A stretch of 64,000 nt of DNA from NCBI GenBank assembly GCA_013115135.1, contig JABANP010000166.1, forward strand, positions 1-64,000, given 5' to 3'. The translations under genes and the position numbers were made by a program. Below are positions 53,865 to 64,000 of the stretch, piece after piece (within the stretch, counting starts at the first letter, position 1; every line of letters starts with the position of its first letter). The notes beneath the pieces are model-generated. The model was not told the origin of the DNA. It made no database searches and worked only from the letters and a program-made list of their open reading frames with translations. This DNA comes from Perkinsus olseni. Taxonomy: Eukaryota > Perkinsozoa > Perkinsida > Perkinsidae.

Positions 53865-56191
53865 ATGAAGGCGGCCACTCCACCGGGGAGTACTGCGGGA
53901 GGGGAGGCGAGGAGCGAAGGGTCTAGCGGTGGTGAGCTTGGGACGTTGGGCTTTGGACTGGGTGGAGTATGTTGCCCTCCTCACAGATGCGTACGAGACA
54001 CCCCTTTCTAGCACGCCAGCGGACTTGGGGATAACCTTCGAGCTCGTATCGCATGCTAACGCCACCGAGGAGAAAATGTTGAAGTTGTTGGTCGTGAAGA
54101 ACATCTTCTCGAGGCAGCTCCCTCGGGTACGAGAGATGCTGGTTCTGCGATCGAGCAAGCCGTTCATTGGTTGCAGATGCCAAAAGCCTACCTGTCGAGG
54201 CTCATGTTCGACAGCAAGCACGAGACGATGGTCATGATTCGAGGCGAGTAGGTCCCTGTGGGGTTCAGCGGCGCTCACAGCTTGACCGTGCACTTATGCC
54301 TGGGTCATATCGTTATTTGAGTGCTATGCTCGTCAGCTCGATACTTGGCGGCTGTTGTTTCCGACAATTCCAAACTCATTTCATCGAGATTGCCTTCCTT
54401 GGCGGTGCGGTCAGTCCATCAGGTGAGCAGCCCTGTTCGGATGGAATAGCACCCTATGCGTTGCTCAGATCCAAGGCAATGGGACGAGGTTGATGAACCA
54501 CATGAAAGAGTACACGCCTCGGCCCTCCTTCACAGCGAAGGCGACGCCTTGTGTCCGTCAGGTACGCCAAGTCCATTGGTGTCCACTACTTCCTCACGTA
54601 CGCTGACAATCATGGTACCGTCACTAGAGTTTGCACTGCAGCGATCGATCGCATTGGCCCCCTTCTCAGCAATTGGGTATTTCAAGCGTCAGGGCTTCAC
54701 GAAGCATCTTTCTTTCCCGAAAGCGCAGTGGAACGGGTAAGGGTCGGGTGTTGGCGCCCTCATCCTAGACCAGTACTGCACAGGTTTATCAAAGACTATG
54801 ACGGCGGAAGTCTGATGGGGTGTAAACTCTTCGAGAATGTAAGGTCGATGGGCATAGGATTGAACACGGTGATTGCTCGTTTATTATGCCGCTGGATCAC
54901 TACTGCAGATTGATACGGGGGCTGTTGATGTTGTTTAGATCAACTACCTGGACCTCGGAACCTGTCTCGAGGAGCTGGCCCAGAAGGTTTGGGATGACTT
55001 GATGTGAGGAATCTTTCGAGACGCAAACATCTTCGTAAAGCCTTCTTGTTCAGGCACTGCAGGCCGCCCGAGGAGGCATACGAAGGCCTGGACTTCAGCG
55101 ATGGGGTTGCGAAAGGTGCCACCGCACAGTCCTATCGGCGAGAGATCCTTTAACAGATCCAATGTCGATCCCTGGAGTCATGGAGTGCGGTTGGATACCC
55201 GAACTGGACGAAGTGCACCAGAGCAACCGGCAAAGTATACGGCAGGTTCCCGCTTCCGTTAGGGTTCGTCTTTTCTATTATGCTCGACCCTTCTTTTTTG
55301 CAGCGGTGTGATAGCCGTGCCGAACGTGCGAAATAGCGGAGATTTACGCGAGAATGTATCAATGTAGGTACATTGCAAGGTCAGATGTCCAGTATCATCA
55401 CTTCGGTGTCTAAGAAACCTTTTGGTAAGGAGCGGGACCATGTTGACAAATACTCGGGATTTGTGTCATGATCAGCGTGGCCTTTCCGAGAGCCCGTTAG
55501 CCTCAAGGAAGCACCGAATTACTATGAGGTCATTGCCAACCCGATGGACCTTCAAACCATGAAAAACAAATGTGACAGCGTAGGTCTCCATGGGCTCAGT
55601 CCGGTTTCCAGTCGACGATATCCTATTGCTCACTCGTCTGTCTGTCGTATCACCGATGCTGGATGCTACCTCGCCCCTAGCTCCGACCGATTTGGATCAT
55701 GCTTAGGCGATGCATGCTATTTGCCTTACAACGCGGTCGCCGATCTCGGCTGGAGTTTATCTCCTTTATCCCCGTATCCCGGGACTGGCACGATTTCTGT
55801 GTGAACTGCGTTTCTAGCATTCACGAGAGGCTGCAACTGCCAGAGGCCGCTGACACGATCGTTCCACACCCTCCATTCCTGATTTCCTCAGGGCCAGTAC
55901 CAGACACGAGAGCAGTTCATTGCGGATATTGACCTCATGCGGGATAACTGTATAACGTTCAACGGCAGAAACAGCGAATACACTAAGTGGGAGGAACGCG
56001 GCGGTTGTTTACGTGGGCAGCATGGTGGTTTTGTCCTCAGGCGGGCCAATGAGGTTCACGAGTACGTTGTATCACGGGCAAAGAAGCTCGCTTGTTACAT
56101 CAGTGAAGCGTCGGTCCGGAGCGCTCGCACATCCCAAGCGACCACCCCGGAGAGTTCCGAGAAGAATAATACGGAAACTAATTTAACGTAG
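53865..56191 (+). CDS. GCN5: GCN5/KAT2 histone acetyltransferase with bromodomain
   Basis: Starts [20 protein letters not shown] at 53865. The acetyltransferase domain is split over several exons: [40 protein letters not shown] and [17 protein letters not shown] (54000-54240); [14 protein letters not shown] (54350-54400); the acetyl-CoA loop [13 protein letters not shown] (about 54478-54515); [16 protein letters not shown] and [20 protein letters not shown] (54555-54735); [13 protein letters not shown] and [15 protein letters not shown] (54785-54985). A linker exon has [20 protein letters not shown] (55165-55225). The bromodomain reads [48 protein letters not shown] and [13 protein letters not shown]. 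Stop at 56189-56191. GCN5 acetylates histone H3 tails within SAGA-type coactivator complexes, and the bromodomain reads acetyl-lysine. Layout and length are normal. Some exon borders are approximate. Confidence 0.92.
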
Positions 56192-56410
56192 AAGTAGATT
56201 GGCGTTGCGTTCGAAGCAACCTGGGCCTTGCTGCAGAGCACTCACACGCAACAACTAGCTGTTGTGGACATCAGACGAATAACACAACTTCATGATCAAT
56301 GCTCACACGGCATTTCTCGCTGCCAGATCTCACCTCTCTCCCGAACTTCCCGGGATCTCCAAGCTCTGCCTCTTGTCGTTCTCATCCCGCAAGACGCTAC
56401 TCATGTTGCA

Positions 56411-58430
56411 TCAGAAGGCTCCGCTCTTTGCAGTCACAAATGCCGTCCGGGATAACTCTAGGTTCTTACTATTCGGCATGGGCGGCGGAAGAGGAGGGGC
56501 CCCTGTCGGAACCACCGGGCCTCTGACGGGAGATTGCCGATTACTCGGAGACCCCAATAGTATCGGCTCCGAGGTAGCAGCAGTTCTCGTGTACCGCTGC
56601 ACGAAGTCGCTGACATCAACCTGTCCCGATTGGTTCTTCTGTGCGAGCCAGTAGATCCTGGATGCACCGCTGTTGTCTAGGTCAGGGCAGCACTTCTTAA
56701 GGACTCGCTCGAAGCCTTGCTGGTCGACGATACCACCCATCTTGTGTGCCCCCACTGCTTTGAACCGGTCGAATAAGTCCTCAGTAGCAACCTTGCCAAG
56801 TCTCTCTCGGGCCCACTGCTCTAGGCCCATCACTTTGCCCTGGGAGATTGACTGGAGCCCCGCTTGAAACCTGTGAAGAGGTATCAGTCCGCCGGTCCCC
56901 GCACTAGAACTGGCATCTGGAGACCGGGATAGGACAGTGGCCACAACCTCGGCCTCGGTGACGGAGATACTGAGGTTCATGCCAAGTAGAGCTTGCATGA
57001 AGTCATTCGGGTCTAAAGCACCGTGCCCAGTCTTATCAAATTTTGCAAAGGCCTGCACCCAGTTGAACTTCCGCAATATGAACTCACGCCGAATTCTCAT
57101 CATGCATATGGTGTAGTACTCGTCGATATCAGACGTCGTCGACAGAGAGAGGGATGCCTTGCGGCGCTGAGGAGACGGTGGAGGCGGAATGGTCCTGCCT
57201 CGCTCGCACCCGCTAGGCCTCCGCGGCGGAGGTGGCGGTGGTATGGAGCTAGCCTTGGTCGGACTCGATGCTGCGCTACAGGATGGCTTTATTCTAGCTC
57301 CAAGTGAACCCGTCTTAACGGTGGGCGATTTGGACGCCGCAAGGGATTCTTCTAGCGGTGGCGGACCACCGATGAAACGGCGAACATACGGATCACTCAG
57401 TATATCCGATGTCGAAGGGCGCTCCTCAGCGGACTTGCAAAGAAGCCGTCTGATGAGGTCATTAAGACTCGTTGAGTACACATCTGGTGGTATCGGCTCA
57501 TAGTTGTCACTGACGACTTTGTAGACAAGGCCCCACAGCGAGTCCGCTCGGAATGCGTGTTGGAGCATGCAGAGTTCATAGAGCACACACCCGAGAGCCC
57601 ACACGTCGGACTTGAAGCTGTAAGGCTCGTTACGGCAGAGTTCAGGGCTCATGTAATAGGGCGTGCCAACGACGGTGAGGCAAGCTTCCATCGTGCCCTC
57701 CAGTACTCGGCTGATACCAAAATCACCGAGCTTCACCGTGGGGAACTCGTTACCGTCTTGCTGAGTGAGGAAGACGTTACTTGTCTTCAGATCCCTGTGG
57801 AGTATCTTCCTGCTGTGGATGTATTCGAGGGCTTGAGCGCACTGAGTGAACCAAGTCATCACATGCCTCTCCGAGAAGTGTCCCCCAGCTTTCTGTTTCT
57901 GCTTCACAGCCGTGCGCAAATCTCCCATATCGCAGAAGTCCATAATGATGCCCAGAACTGAGTGAGGCGTCTCCACGACGAAGTGAGTGTGGTAGGAAAC
58001 GATGTTTGGGTGTGACAACTTTTGCAGCAGATCGACTTCTTGTTCGGCGAGTCGTCTGTCGGACTCATTGAGAACGTCGAGGTTCACTAACTTGGCTACC
58101 AGGAGTACTCCGTCGTTGTCGTTCGGGTGTACGAGACACGCGCTCGCGTATTGGCCCCTGAAGCACCAATGAAGTGCGAGCTAAAAGGGCTGAAACGAGG
58201 AATGCTGGAATGACGAGCCCTCCAGCTACGCTCATCTATTATGAGACAGCTAAAAATTATTGTTCACGTCAATTAGAATGTCAAGTACTCGCTCGCACTC
58301 GTTGAGATGATAACATCAGAACGTACAAGTCGATACCCATTCCTTCCAAAAGAGAAGTTCATCGTACGTGTTATGCATCTCCCGCTTACTTTCCAATGTA
58401 TTTGACGGATTCGTAACCGAGAGGTTTCAT
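56411..58430 (-). CDS. NEK (NIMA-related) kinase with EF-hand-like C-terminal region
   Basis: Exon 1 is 58430-58390 (MKPLGYESVKYIGK). It joins 58157 across a 232-base intron, completing the Gly-rich loop IGKGQYASACLV and the lysine in LVAKLVNL. All catalytic elements follow: HRDLKTSN, DFGIS, GTPYYMSPELCR and the NEK-type YSFKSDVWALGCVLYELCML. After RPSTSDILSDPYVRRF comes a Pro-rich linker (SSIPPPPPPRRPSG) with basic Ser stretches. Then come about 190 residues arranged as degenerate EF-hands (AFAKFDKTGHGALDPNDFMQ, GGIVDQQGFERVL, NQSGQVDVSDFVQRY) and a Pro-rich tail. Stop at 56411-56413. NEKs control mitosis, centrosomes and cilia. The calcium-binding residues of the EF-like loops are mostly lost, so they may only pack like calmodulin folds. 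The protein is about 610 residues. Confidence 0.9.
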
Positions 58431-58620
58431 GTCGACCGAGAGGCTGAGCTCCTCGCTACTGCTGCCAGCGTTACGATCGCCCGCTTGAGCCATTTCACCA
58501 AAACACTTCACAGAAACAATCAAGCGTCTCTTCGACGAGAAAGTGCGCCGAATCTTGCTCAACTTGCCCTCCTTCTGTTTCCTCAGCGCATTCTCTCCCC
58601 ACTCATCCAGTTTTCAAATT

Positions 58621-59279
58621 AGTTAAAGGCAATTACACGTGTCATCTTTGCCCTGCTGCTTGGCCTAAGCAGTTTCATATCGCAGCTTTACGTCTCGGCA
58701 GGAGCTGCCGAGAACAATTTTGACCCGGCTGTCGATTACTATCGAGTGTTGGGTGTCGACGAAAGGGCAAGTGCTGCGGACATCAAACACTCGTACAAAA
58801 ACCTTGCAAGAAAATACCATCCCGACGTTAGTTCAGAGCCAGACGCCACCTCTCACTTCGCGGAGATCAATGAGGCTTACGAAGTCCTCGGCAATGAGCG
58901 GACGCGATCGGACTATGATACAGCTCGAGCCTTCGGGAAGCCACAGTATGCTCAATTTGGTGATGCGTACAGAGGCGGTCGAGGAGGACGAGGGAGACCG
59001 ACGAGATACACCTACGTCTATCGGTATCAGAGCCCGGGTGAGTATTACGAGTTCGTCGACCCGAGAGACTTGTACGATTTTTACGCCTCGAACGAAAGAG
59101 CGAGACGGAGCGGTAATTATTACCGAAACACCGATTACGACCATGCCGGAAACCACAACGCTCTCAAGTTTTACGATGTGGTAAAGAGCAAGCTGTTGGA
59201 CATTTTAACGCCGGTTTGCATTCTCTTTATTGAGTTGCTGGTAGTACATACGATTCTGAGGGCTGTTCTCGTCCACTGA
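58621..59279 (+). CDS. membrane J-domain protein (ER-type), start exon not placed
   Basis: The frame enters from an intron (acceptor AAATTAG at about 58621) with an N-terminal hydrophobic helix (VIFALLLGLSSFISQLYVSA), then the J-domain DYYRVLGVDERASAADIKHS, ARKYHPDVSSEPDA (HPD present) and EINEAYEVLGNERTRSDYD. A Gly/Arg/Tyr-rich middle and a second hydrophobic helix (LTPVCILFIELLVVHTILRA) follow, then the stop at 59277-59279. It should recruit Hsp70 at a membrane, probably the ER. The start codon must be in an upstream exon because TAG precedes the frame directly; I cannot place it in 58431-58620. Its neighbour NEK is divergent across that interval. Confidence 0.85.
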
Positions 59280-59450
59280 GTTTGTATAATATAACGTTTC
59301 GTGAGTGTTCCTATTTCAGTGCTGCCATCGCTGTGAGCTTGTGTTCCGCAGTTCATCATGATGGGGAGGGCTGACTCAGGGAGAGAGGCGTTTGGCCGCG
59401 TATTTTATCTTTTCGGTAGCACATCGCGTCATTGACGCTCTCCCTTCGTC

Positions 59451-61241
59451 ATGGAGGAGTCGCTCGCGTCGCTTAAGAACGAGTTGAATCTGCTCAAGGA
59501 GAAATACGTTTTCGGCGAATCTGTAGACCCAGTATTCGAAGGCACGGTGCGGCAGTTTTTGCAGTTCGACAACACCCTACAGGTAGCGTGGCCAAGCGCG
59601 GCATTACCCTCAACTGTGTCTCTTCTGCAGGAGATTTACCGCTCAGTGGACGTCTACGTTCGCTCAACGGAGAACCTGTGTGCTGGTATAATGCAACTCT
59701 CGGAGACGATGGTCAACGGGATGGGGAAAATGGTACTAGTACGGAGATAGGGAGACCGCGGGATCGCTTGCAGAAGCCTTCTGTCAATGGCTTGTGTCTC
59801 ATTTCGACCTTCCTACGTAAGGTGGGCGGGCGTCGCTTGCAGCCTTCTCTCTGCAGGAAGACCCGCTGATAGCCAGTGATACGTTGAAGATGCGAGAGGC
59901 TGCGAATGGCATTGGACGGTACTATCGGCACATACGGCGCCGGAGGGGGCTCGGGTGCGGTATGCATCGTGTGCGTCAGAGCGGACGCGCCCCACTCCAG
60001 TTTAGCGAAGTTCAAACGGGACATCGATTACAACGTGGTGAACCCTATAAGGCTCCACCTCATCAACAATCGGTCTCTGAAGGGCAGTTTGGAACTCCGG
60101 AGGTAGAGCTCTGTAGCACACTAGTGATGTCCTCATGTCCAACGGGCAGGCGGAAGCTGCTTGAGTTCACCACGGCTGACAAGGCCTTGGACGAATGCAA
60201 GTCGAAGAGGCTGCGTCCGGGTGATAGAAAATACGATGATTGCAAGGCCGCACGCGACCTGTCGAAACGGGAGTTTTTGGAGATAGACAGACAAGTACTG
60301 TACCGGGGGCTTGTGGACGTTGCCTTGTTCGGTCCCGGTGGAGAATGCGCTGATCGTAGCAGGGATGCATCGCTCCGCTGGAGATCGGATGTTTTCTGGT
60401 GCTTTTCATAGGTTTTTGAATGGTTATACACCCTAGAGGAGTATAAAGGCGACGTACTGGACAGCACGTTGCAGACTTTGAAGTAGGTCCCCGACATACA
60501 GTGGCCTACTGGACCCTCAGCCTGTCGTCCCTCTGGCTTCTTATCAGTTCACACCTATCCGTATCACCATCTCCGTCGACTTGGTCGTCCACACATTTTC
60601 TACCTCAGATACCTGCAGTATGAGTTCTTCGCTTCATCCGCTCACGCCGTAGCCAACGTGTTGCCCACGCGGTGAGTCGCTCGACCTCCTCCATTCGCCG
60701 TCTATTCACTCCGGGTCGTATCGTTGGGTCTATCGTCACTTTACGGCTTTAGGATGGAGTTCCGGCCGATGGTGGAAATGACACCACAGTTTTTGGAGAG
60801 GCAGATACAACTCTCAATGGAGGTAGAATACTCTTGCGTATGCTTATCCTAGCCACAGGATGCCTGTGTATTGACTTATAGGAAGAGGATCTGCAAGAGA
60901 GCGACAAGAGCAGCGACGAGAACTCTTCGTCAGAGAATGAGCTCAGAGGTCGTCAGCCACGTCGGATGCGAACATGGGCTATACTCATTATCACTCCTGT
61001 CAGGCATAGGCGGAGGTCGCCATGGACCGCTGAGCAACTTCTCAGACCGTCTTCTCGAGAAGATGCAGAAAGATGTACGCCTTGTCGAATGACGGAGGTT
61101 ACGGATTGCTGTCCGCTTGGTCAGGGCCTGGCTCCTGCGTCGGAACCTGCTATAGCAGTGGACCCCCTGTCTTTATGCTCCCTGATGAGCCAAGGCAAGT
61201 ACATTTCAGAGGCTCCCTCGTGTTTCGACGCTGAGCGCTGA
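59451..61241 (+). CDS. BAR-domain-like membrane-curvature protein
   Basis: The start at 59451 (MEESLASLKNELNLLKEKYV) precedes helical exons typical of a BAR banana: EIYRSVDVYVRSTENLCAGI near 59631-59690, EAFCQWLVSHFDLP near 59775-59815, EDPLIASDTLKMREAANGIG (59863-59922), FKRDIDYNVVNPIRLHLINN (60010-60070), RKLLEFTTADKALDECKSKR (60150-60210), and YDDCKAARDLSKREFLEIDR (60230-60295). Then come ASSAHAVANVLP (60630) and QFLERQIQLSMEEEDLQESD (60795-60895). The C-terminus is acidic/Ser-rich (SSDENSSSENELRGRQPRRM) and ends at 61239-61241. 'FKRDIDYNVVNPI..L' followed by 'RKLLEF' is the arfaptin/endophilin-type core. It probably bends or senses membranes. Some exon joins are inferred. Confidence 0.72.
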
Positions 61242-61258
61242 ACGCGTTAATTCTCAGC

Positions 61259-63600
61259 ATGCCACCTGTTACAGATGCCCTGTATTCACTCTATCTTCGC
61301 TGCTTAGGTTTCGAAGAGGCGGCGGCTCGGAAGGCCCTACGGCATTGCCATAATGACACTCAGGCTGCACTCGACTACCTTATCGGTCGACAGCATGAGA
61401 GCATGGGCAGAGCCGGACAGAGGCCCAGCTCCCAAGGTGGGTGGGGTAGTCGTGAATCGGCTCCTGTTAGCCTAGATGTCGCTCGCTTAAAATTGAATCG
61501 CTAATTCTCAGCGAGATTCATTGGCAGTTTCTGCCGGAAATGATGGTGCGCTCAGTGTATGATTGTTGACTCATTTGTAGGTGATATTGACGAAGATGAT
61601 GAAGGTGTGCCCCATACTGAAGTCAGAATGCCGACTACCACGAAGTGAGCGGGCAGTAGAATTCACTCGAAAGTGTGCTCTGCGAACTATCAAATTAATT
61701 GCACTGCACTGTCGCCTGTTCTTGCACGGATTTTTCAGACGTATCGAAAAGTTGAAGGAGACCAAACGGAGAGTGATGGAGAAGCGGGAGGAGCGGAAAC
61801 GTATAAAAGACGAGGTGGATAGGGCGATGAAGGAAAGACGAAAGGTGGGCTCGGCTCGGAGTAGGCCTCGTCGTAGTGTGAGGTGTGGCCCTCTGCTGGT
61901 ATCCGCCGGGCGTATCGTGAAGTTAGTCTTCTGTTGTAGGCGAAAGAGGATCGAGACCGAAGGCGTCGAAGGCGACATAAAAGGCGGAAGGCACGGGACG
62001 TGGAGCATAGCGAGAGCCGCTCTGATGCCTCTGGCACACAAGTAGGGTGTCACTATGCGGCGAAGGCGGGAGTATGCCGATAGATGACCACGTATCGCAC
62101 GAACAACACGTTGTGGATTGCGAGATGAATTCCAACCTCGGGATTCTGCTCGAGTATTCCGCCAAAGCGTGGGAGCCCAAATACGAAGGAATCACAGAGC
62201 CATTACTTATATACCCTCTTGTTCCTCCTCTTCATTCTCGATTGGGAAACCCATCGCGGGCACGTTCCACGAGTTTGAGGAGCAGAAACACTGCAAAAAA
62301 CTCCCCGGAGATTCGCCAGGAATTGTGCGCAACGCAACTCGGCTGAGACGAGCCCGGGAGTTCTGTTGGCAGATATAGAAGCGACGCCTGTATTCGTCGC
62401 TCAGTGAATCGCCCGTCCCCTGCCAACTTCAGGTCGAAACATTGCGTGTTTCACTCTCAGTCCTCGCACCGTGGAAAAGTGCAGTTTTCTGATCGCTCGC
62501 GATCGTCGAGCGGCTCAGTCGGGGCGTGAATACTCGGCGATCTGGCGACAGTGATCACGACAGTTCCAGTAGCTCTGGTGGGCCTGAAAGAGCGACGATA
62601 AACGATGTGAGATCGTGCCGTTCAAGCGCTCTTCTGGGATCTTGGGATGTGCCACTCCTCGTTTAGGTGACAGCCTCGGCAGATCTCTTAGAGATGCGTG
62701 AGTCCCCATCGGGAGGTTCCTCCGCTGTGAGGAGGACACCGCCGACACCCGACCATCACAACAGCTCGGCTCATGATCTATTGCAGCTCGGTGACCCTGG
62801 CTATACTGACACCCAGAAGGATACTACATCGGTGAGTGCAAACCGGCAGTGCACTTGAAGAGTTTGGACATCTTCATCTGAGACGGGCTTGCCATCCGCT
62901 GTCGGGGTTCTCCTATCGGAATTGCGTACCCCTGGATCATCATCGTCAGGTTTCTCTGGTCGCCAGCGGCCCGTTGATTGGCGGCATGGATTCCTTTAAT
63001 GAGGAGCCCGTCAGCTTCGATCCTCTTGCACCATCCTCTGCGAACTCTGTTGGGACCGGGAGTGTGCACACCATCGGAGGTAAAGAAATTCCTGTTTGGC
63101 TACTGGATGCGTCCAAGCTACGTCGTGTTCCGAACTCGCCGGTTTGTACTCGGTTTCCGCTCGTATTCTTACGAGATTCTGGCGGCTCGCGGGAGCTAAG
63201 AGGTGTGAGTTTTCATCAGGAGTCAATCAATAGACCAATTCTCAAACTCAGAATTGATTCTGGAACCGCATTTCACGTGTAAAAATCTAATCCAGAAACG
63301 ATTCTGAGTCTCAGAATTACCTAATTGAACGCGGATCAGGTTCCGTGGAGGCGGCACAAGATCGCCGTGGAAGGACACCACTACCTTTGCTGACAGGGGA
63401 TGAAGCTAGCATTGCTGTTGCTAAGGCACGGCAGAAGGTAAGCTTCGAGCAATCATAAGCTCGTGCCTCCACAAGCTATGCGCATTCGGTGCCACCTTGA
63501 TAGGTGCCCGAAGTGAGTAGCAGCAGCAGTGATGAGAGTGATAGGCTCAGCTGAAACGCCTCGAGCTGGGCGGCGACTTTATGATGGGTGGTTCATCGAA
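61259..63600 (+). CDS. UBA-domain, Arg/Ser-rich protein (multi-exon)
   Basis: The start at 61259 gives MPPVTDALYSLYLRCLGFEE with AAARKALRHCHNDTQAALDY, a three-helix UBA domain that would bind ubiquitin. Further plus-strand exons: RIEKLKETKRRVMEKREERK with RIKDEVDRAMKERRK (61745-61840), an Arg-rich piece KEDRDRRRRRRHKRRKARDV (61945-62000) ending at GTAGGG, RSGDSDHDSSSSSGGPERAT (62535-62600), TASADLLEMRESPSGGSSAV and DLLQLGDPGYTDTQ (62667-62815), GGMDSFNEEPVSFDPLAPSS (62980-63050), GRTPLPLLTGDEASIAVAKA (63375-63430), and QLKRLELGGDFMMGG near 63550. DLLQLGD resembles a clathrin-box motif. The combination could be an adaptor or an RNA/ubiquitin protein; no family is recognised. The foldback element at 63227 sits in one of its introns. 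Confidence 0.5.
63227..63328. mobile_element. second foldback (MITE-like) element, in an intron
   Basis: Arms at 63227-63263 (TCAATAGACCAATTCTCAAA..) and 63292-63328 pair with a few mismatches around a 28-base loop containing TTTCACGTGT. Its ends (TCAATAGACC) and loop match the element at 50677, so both are copies of one family, this one more diverged. No coding capacity. Confidence 0.7.
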
Positions 63601-63799
63601 TGTGTGTGTCTTGTGGCCTACTGAACACATTTCTGCTTCCAACGTGTTTAGTTTACAGTCGGCGGACTCAGTCCCGGATCGATGGCCTCCGCTGTTAGAG
63701 ATTTACTCTCACGTAGTTTATACTGCATTCAAACGAACATCGAACCCTCGTGCGCCATCATCGTGGGAACACAAGCAAAAGTTGGAGCATTGAAGAAAA

Positions 63800-64000
63800 A
63801 TCGTCAATCAGCCCATCTCGACGTCACCTATCATATCCTTAACGATACTTCGTACCAGAGTTGCGCAGCTGAAGAGTTTCGGACTCCCGCGAAGATCTCC
63901 CGAATCCGGCTGGTCTCAGAATTTGATACAAAGCTAGGCTCAGTCGCCGCATGTTCGGCAAGTCGAATTTTTCGGACTCCTTCTGGATCCGCCTCAGGGC
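63800..64000 (-). CDS. possible partial exon at right edge
   Basis: The minus strand reads ALRRIQKESEKFDLPNMRRL followed by SLALYQILRPAGFGRSSRES toward a stop near 63840. The 'RRIQKE' start resembles the first helix of ubiquitin-conjugating enzymes, but only about 50 residues are visible and the rest does not support that fold. Cut by the window edge. Confidence 0.25.

Overview
The window is nuclear DNA of a eukaryote. Genes lie on both strands, are split by many short GT-AG introns (roughly 40-90 bases, many splice sites readable base by base), and encode eukaryote-only proteins: Sec61 alpha, GCN5 with a bromodomain, a NEK kinase, Rab23, a SNAP-25-type SNARE and STI1/Hop. There is no operon structure and no bacterial signal. 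Dense intron-rich genes, flagellar genes, arrays of cytochrome b5 domains and moderate GC suggest a free-living or parasitic protist of the alveolate type, with a perkinsozoan such as Perkinsus the best guess. That assignment is inference and cannot be proved from this window alone.

Layout. 1-5.6 kb: a FAM151/menorin-family gene running off the left edge, then an unrecognised coiled-coil-rich multi-exon region, both minus. 5.9-9.9 kb: a mitochondrial-type J-domain membrane protein, a small proline-rich protein, a secreted cysteine-rich protein and an unknown gene, all plus. 10-14.2 kb: an NRDE2-like HAT-repeat gene and unknown exons. 15-19 kb: sec61 alpha (minus) divergent from a Qbc-SNARE (plus). 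19.6-25.5 kb: two tandem paralogues, each an array of cytochrome b5 domains (five and eight) fused to a five- or six-helix membrane domain resembling the diheme cytochrome b of Bacillus-type succinate:quinone/fumarate reductase. This is the most unusual content. 26-32 kb: a drug/metabolite-type transporter and a long coiled-coil gene. 32.8-41 kb: an SV2/SLC22-like MFS transporter, a TTC12-like TPR+ARM gene and an F-box/ankyrin gene. 41.2-45.5 kb: a short STI1/Hop, a Gly/Tyr-rich gene and Rab23. 46-47 kb: a tandem tRNA-Leu(UAA) cluster that is decaying at both ends. 47.7-50.5 kb: a DOT1-like SAM methyltransferase and a two-RRM protein. 50.5-51 kb: a tRNA-like relic and a foldback mobile element. 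51-53.6 kb: unknown genes. 53.9-64 kb: GCN5, a NEK kinase with EF-hand-like tail, an ER/membrane J-protein, a BAR-domain protein, and a UBA/Arg-Ser-rich gene with a second foldback element in an intron.

Common threads: flagellar biology (TTC12-like, Rab23, possibly the NEK), secretory pathway (Sec61 alpha, SNARE, BAR protein), chaperoning (two J-proteins, STI1) and chromatin/RNA (GCN5, DOT1-like enzyme, NRDE2, RRM protein). Several coding regions carry single-base shifts in homopolymer runs, so some reading-frame breaks may be assembly errors; they are noted where seen. Exon limits are given where the splice sites are clear; elsewhere a gene span is the first to last recognisable coding base.
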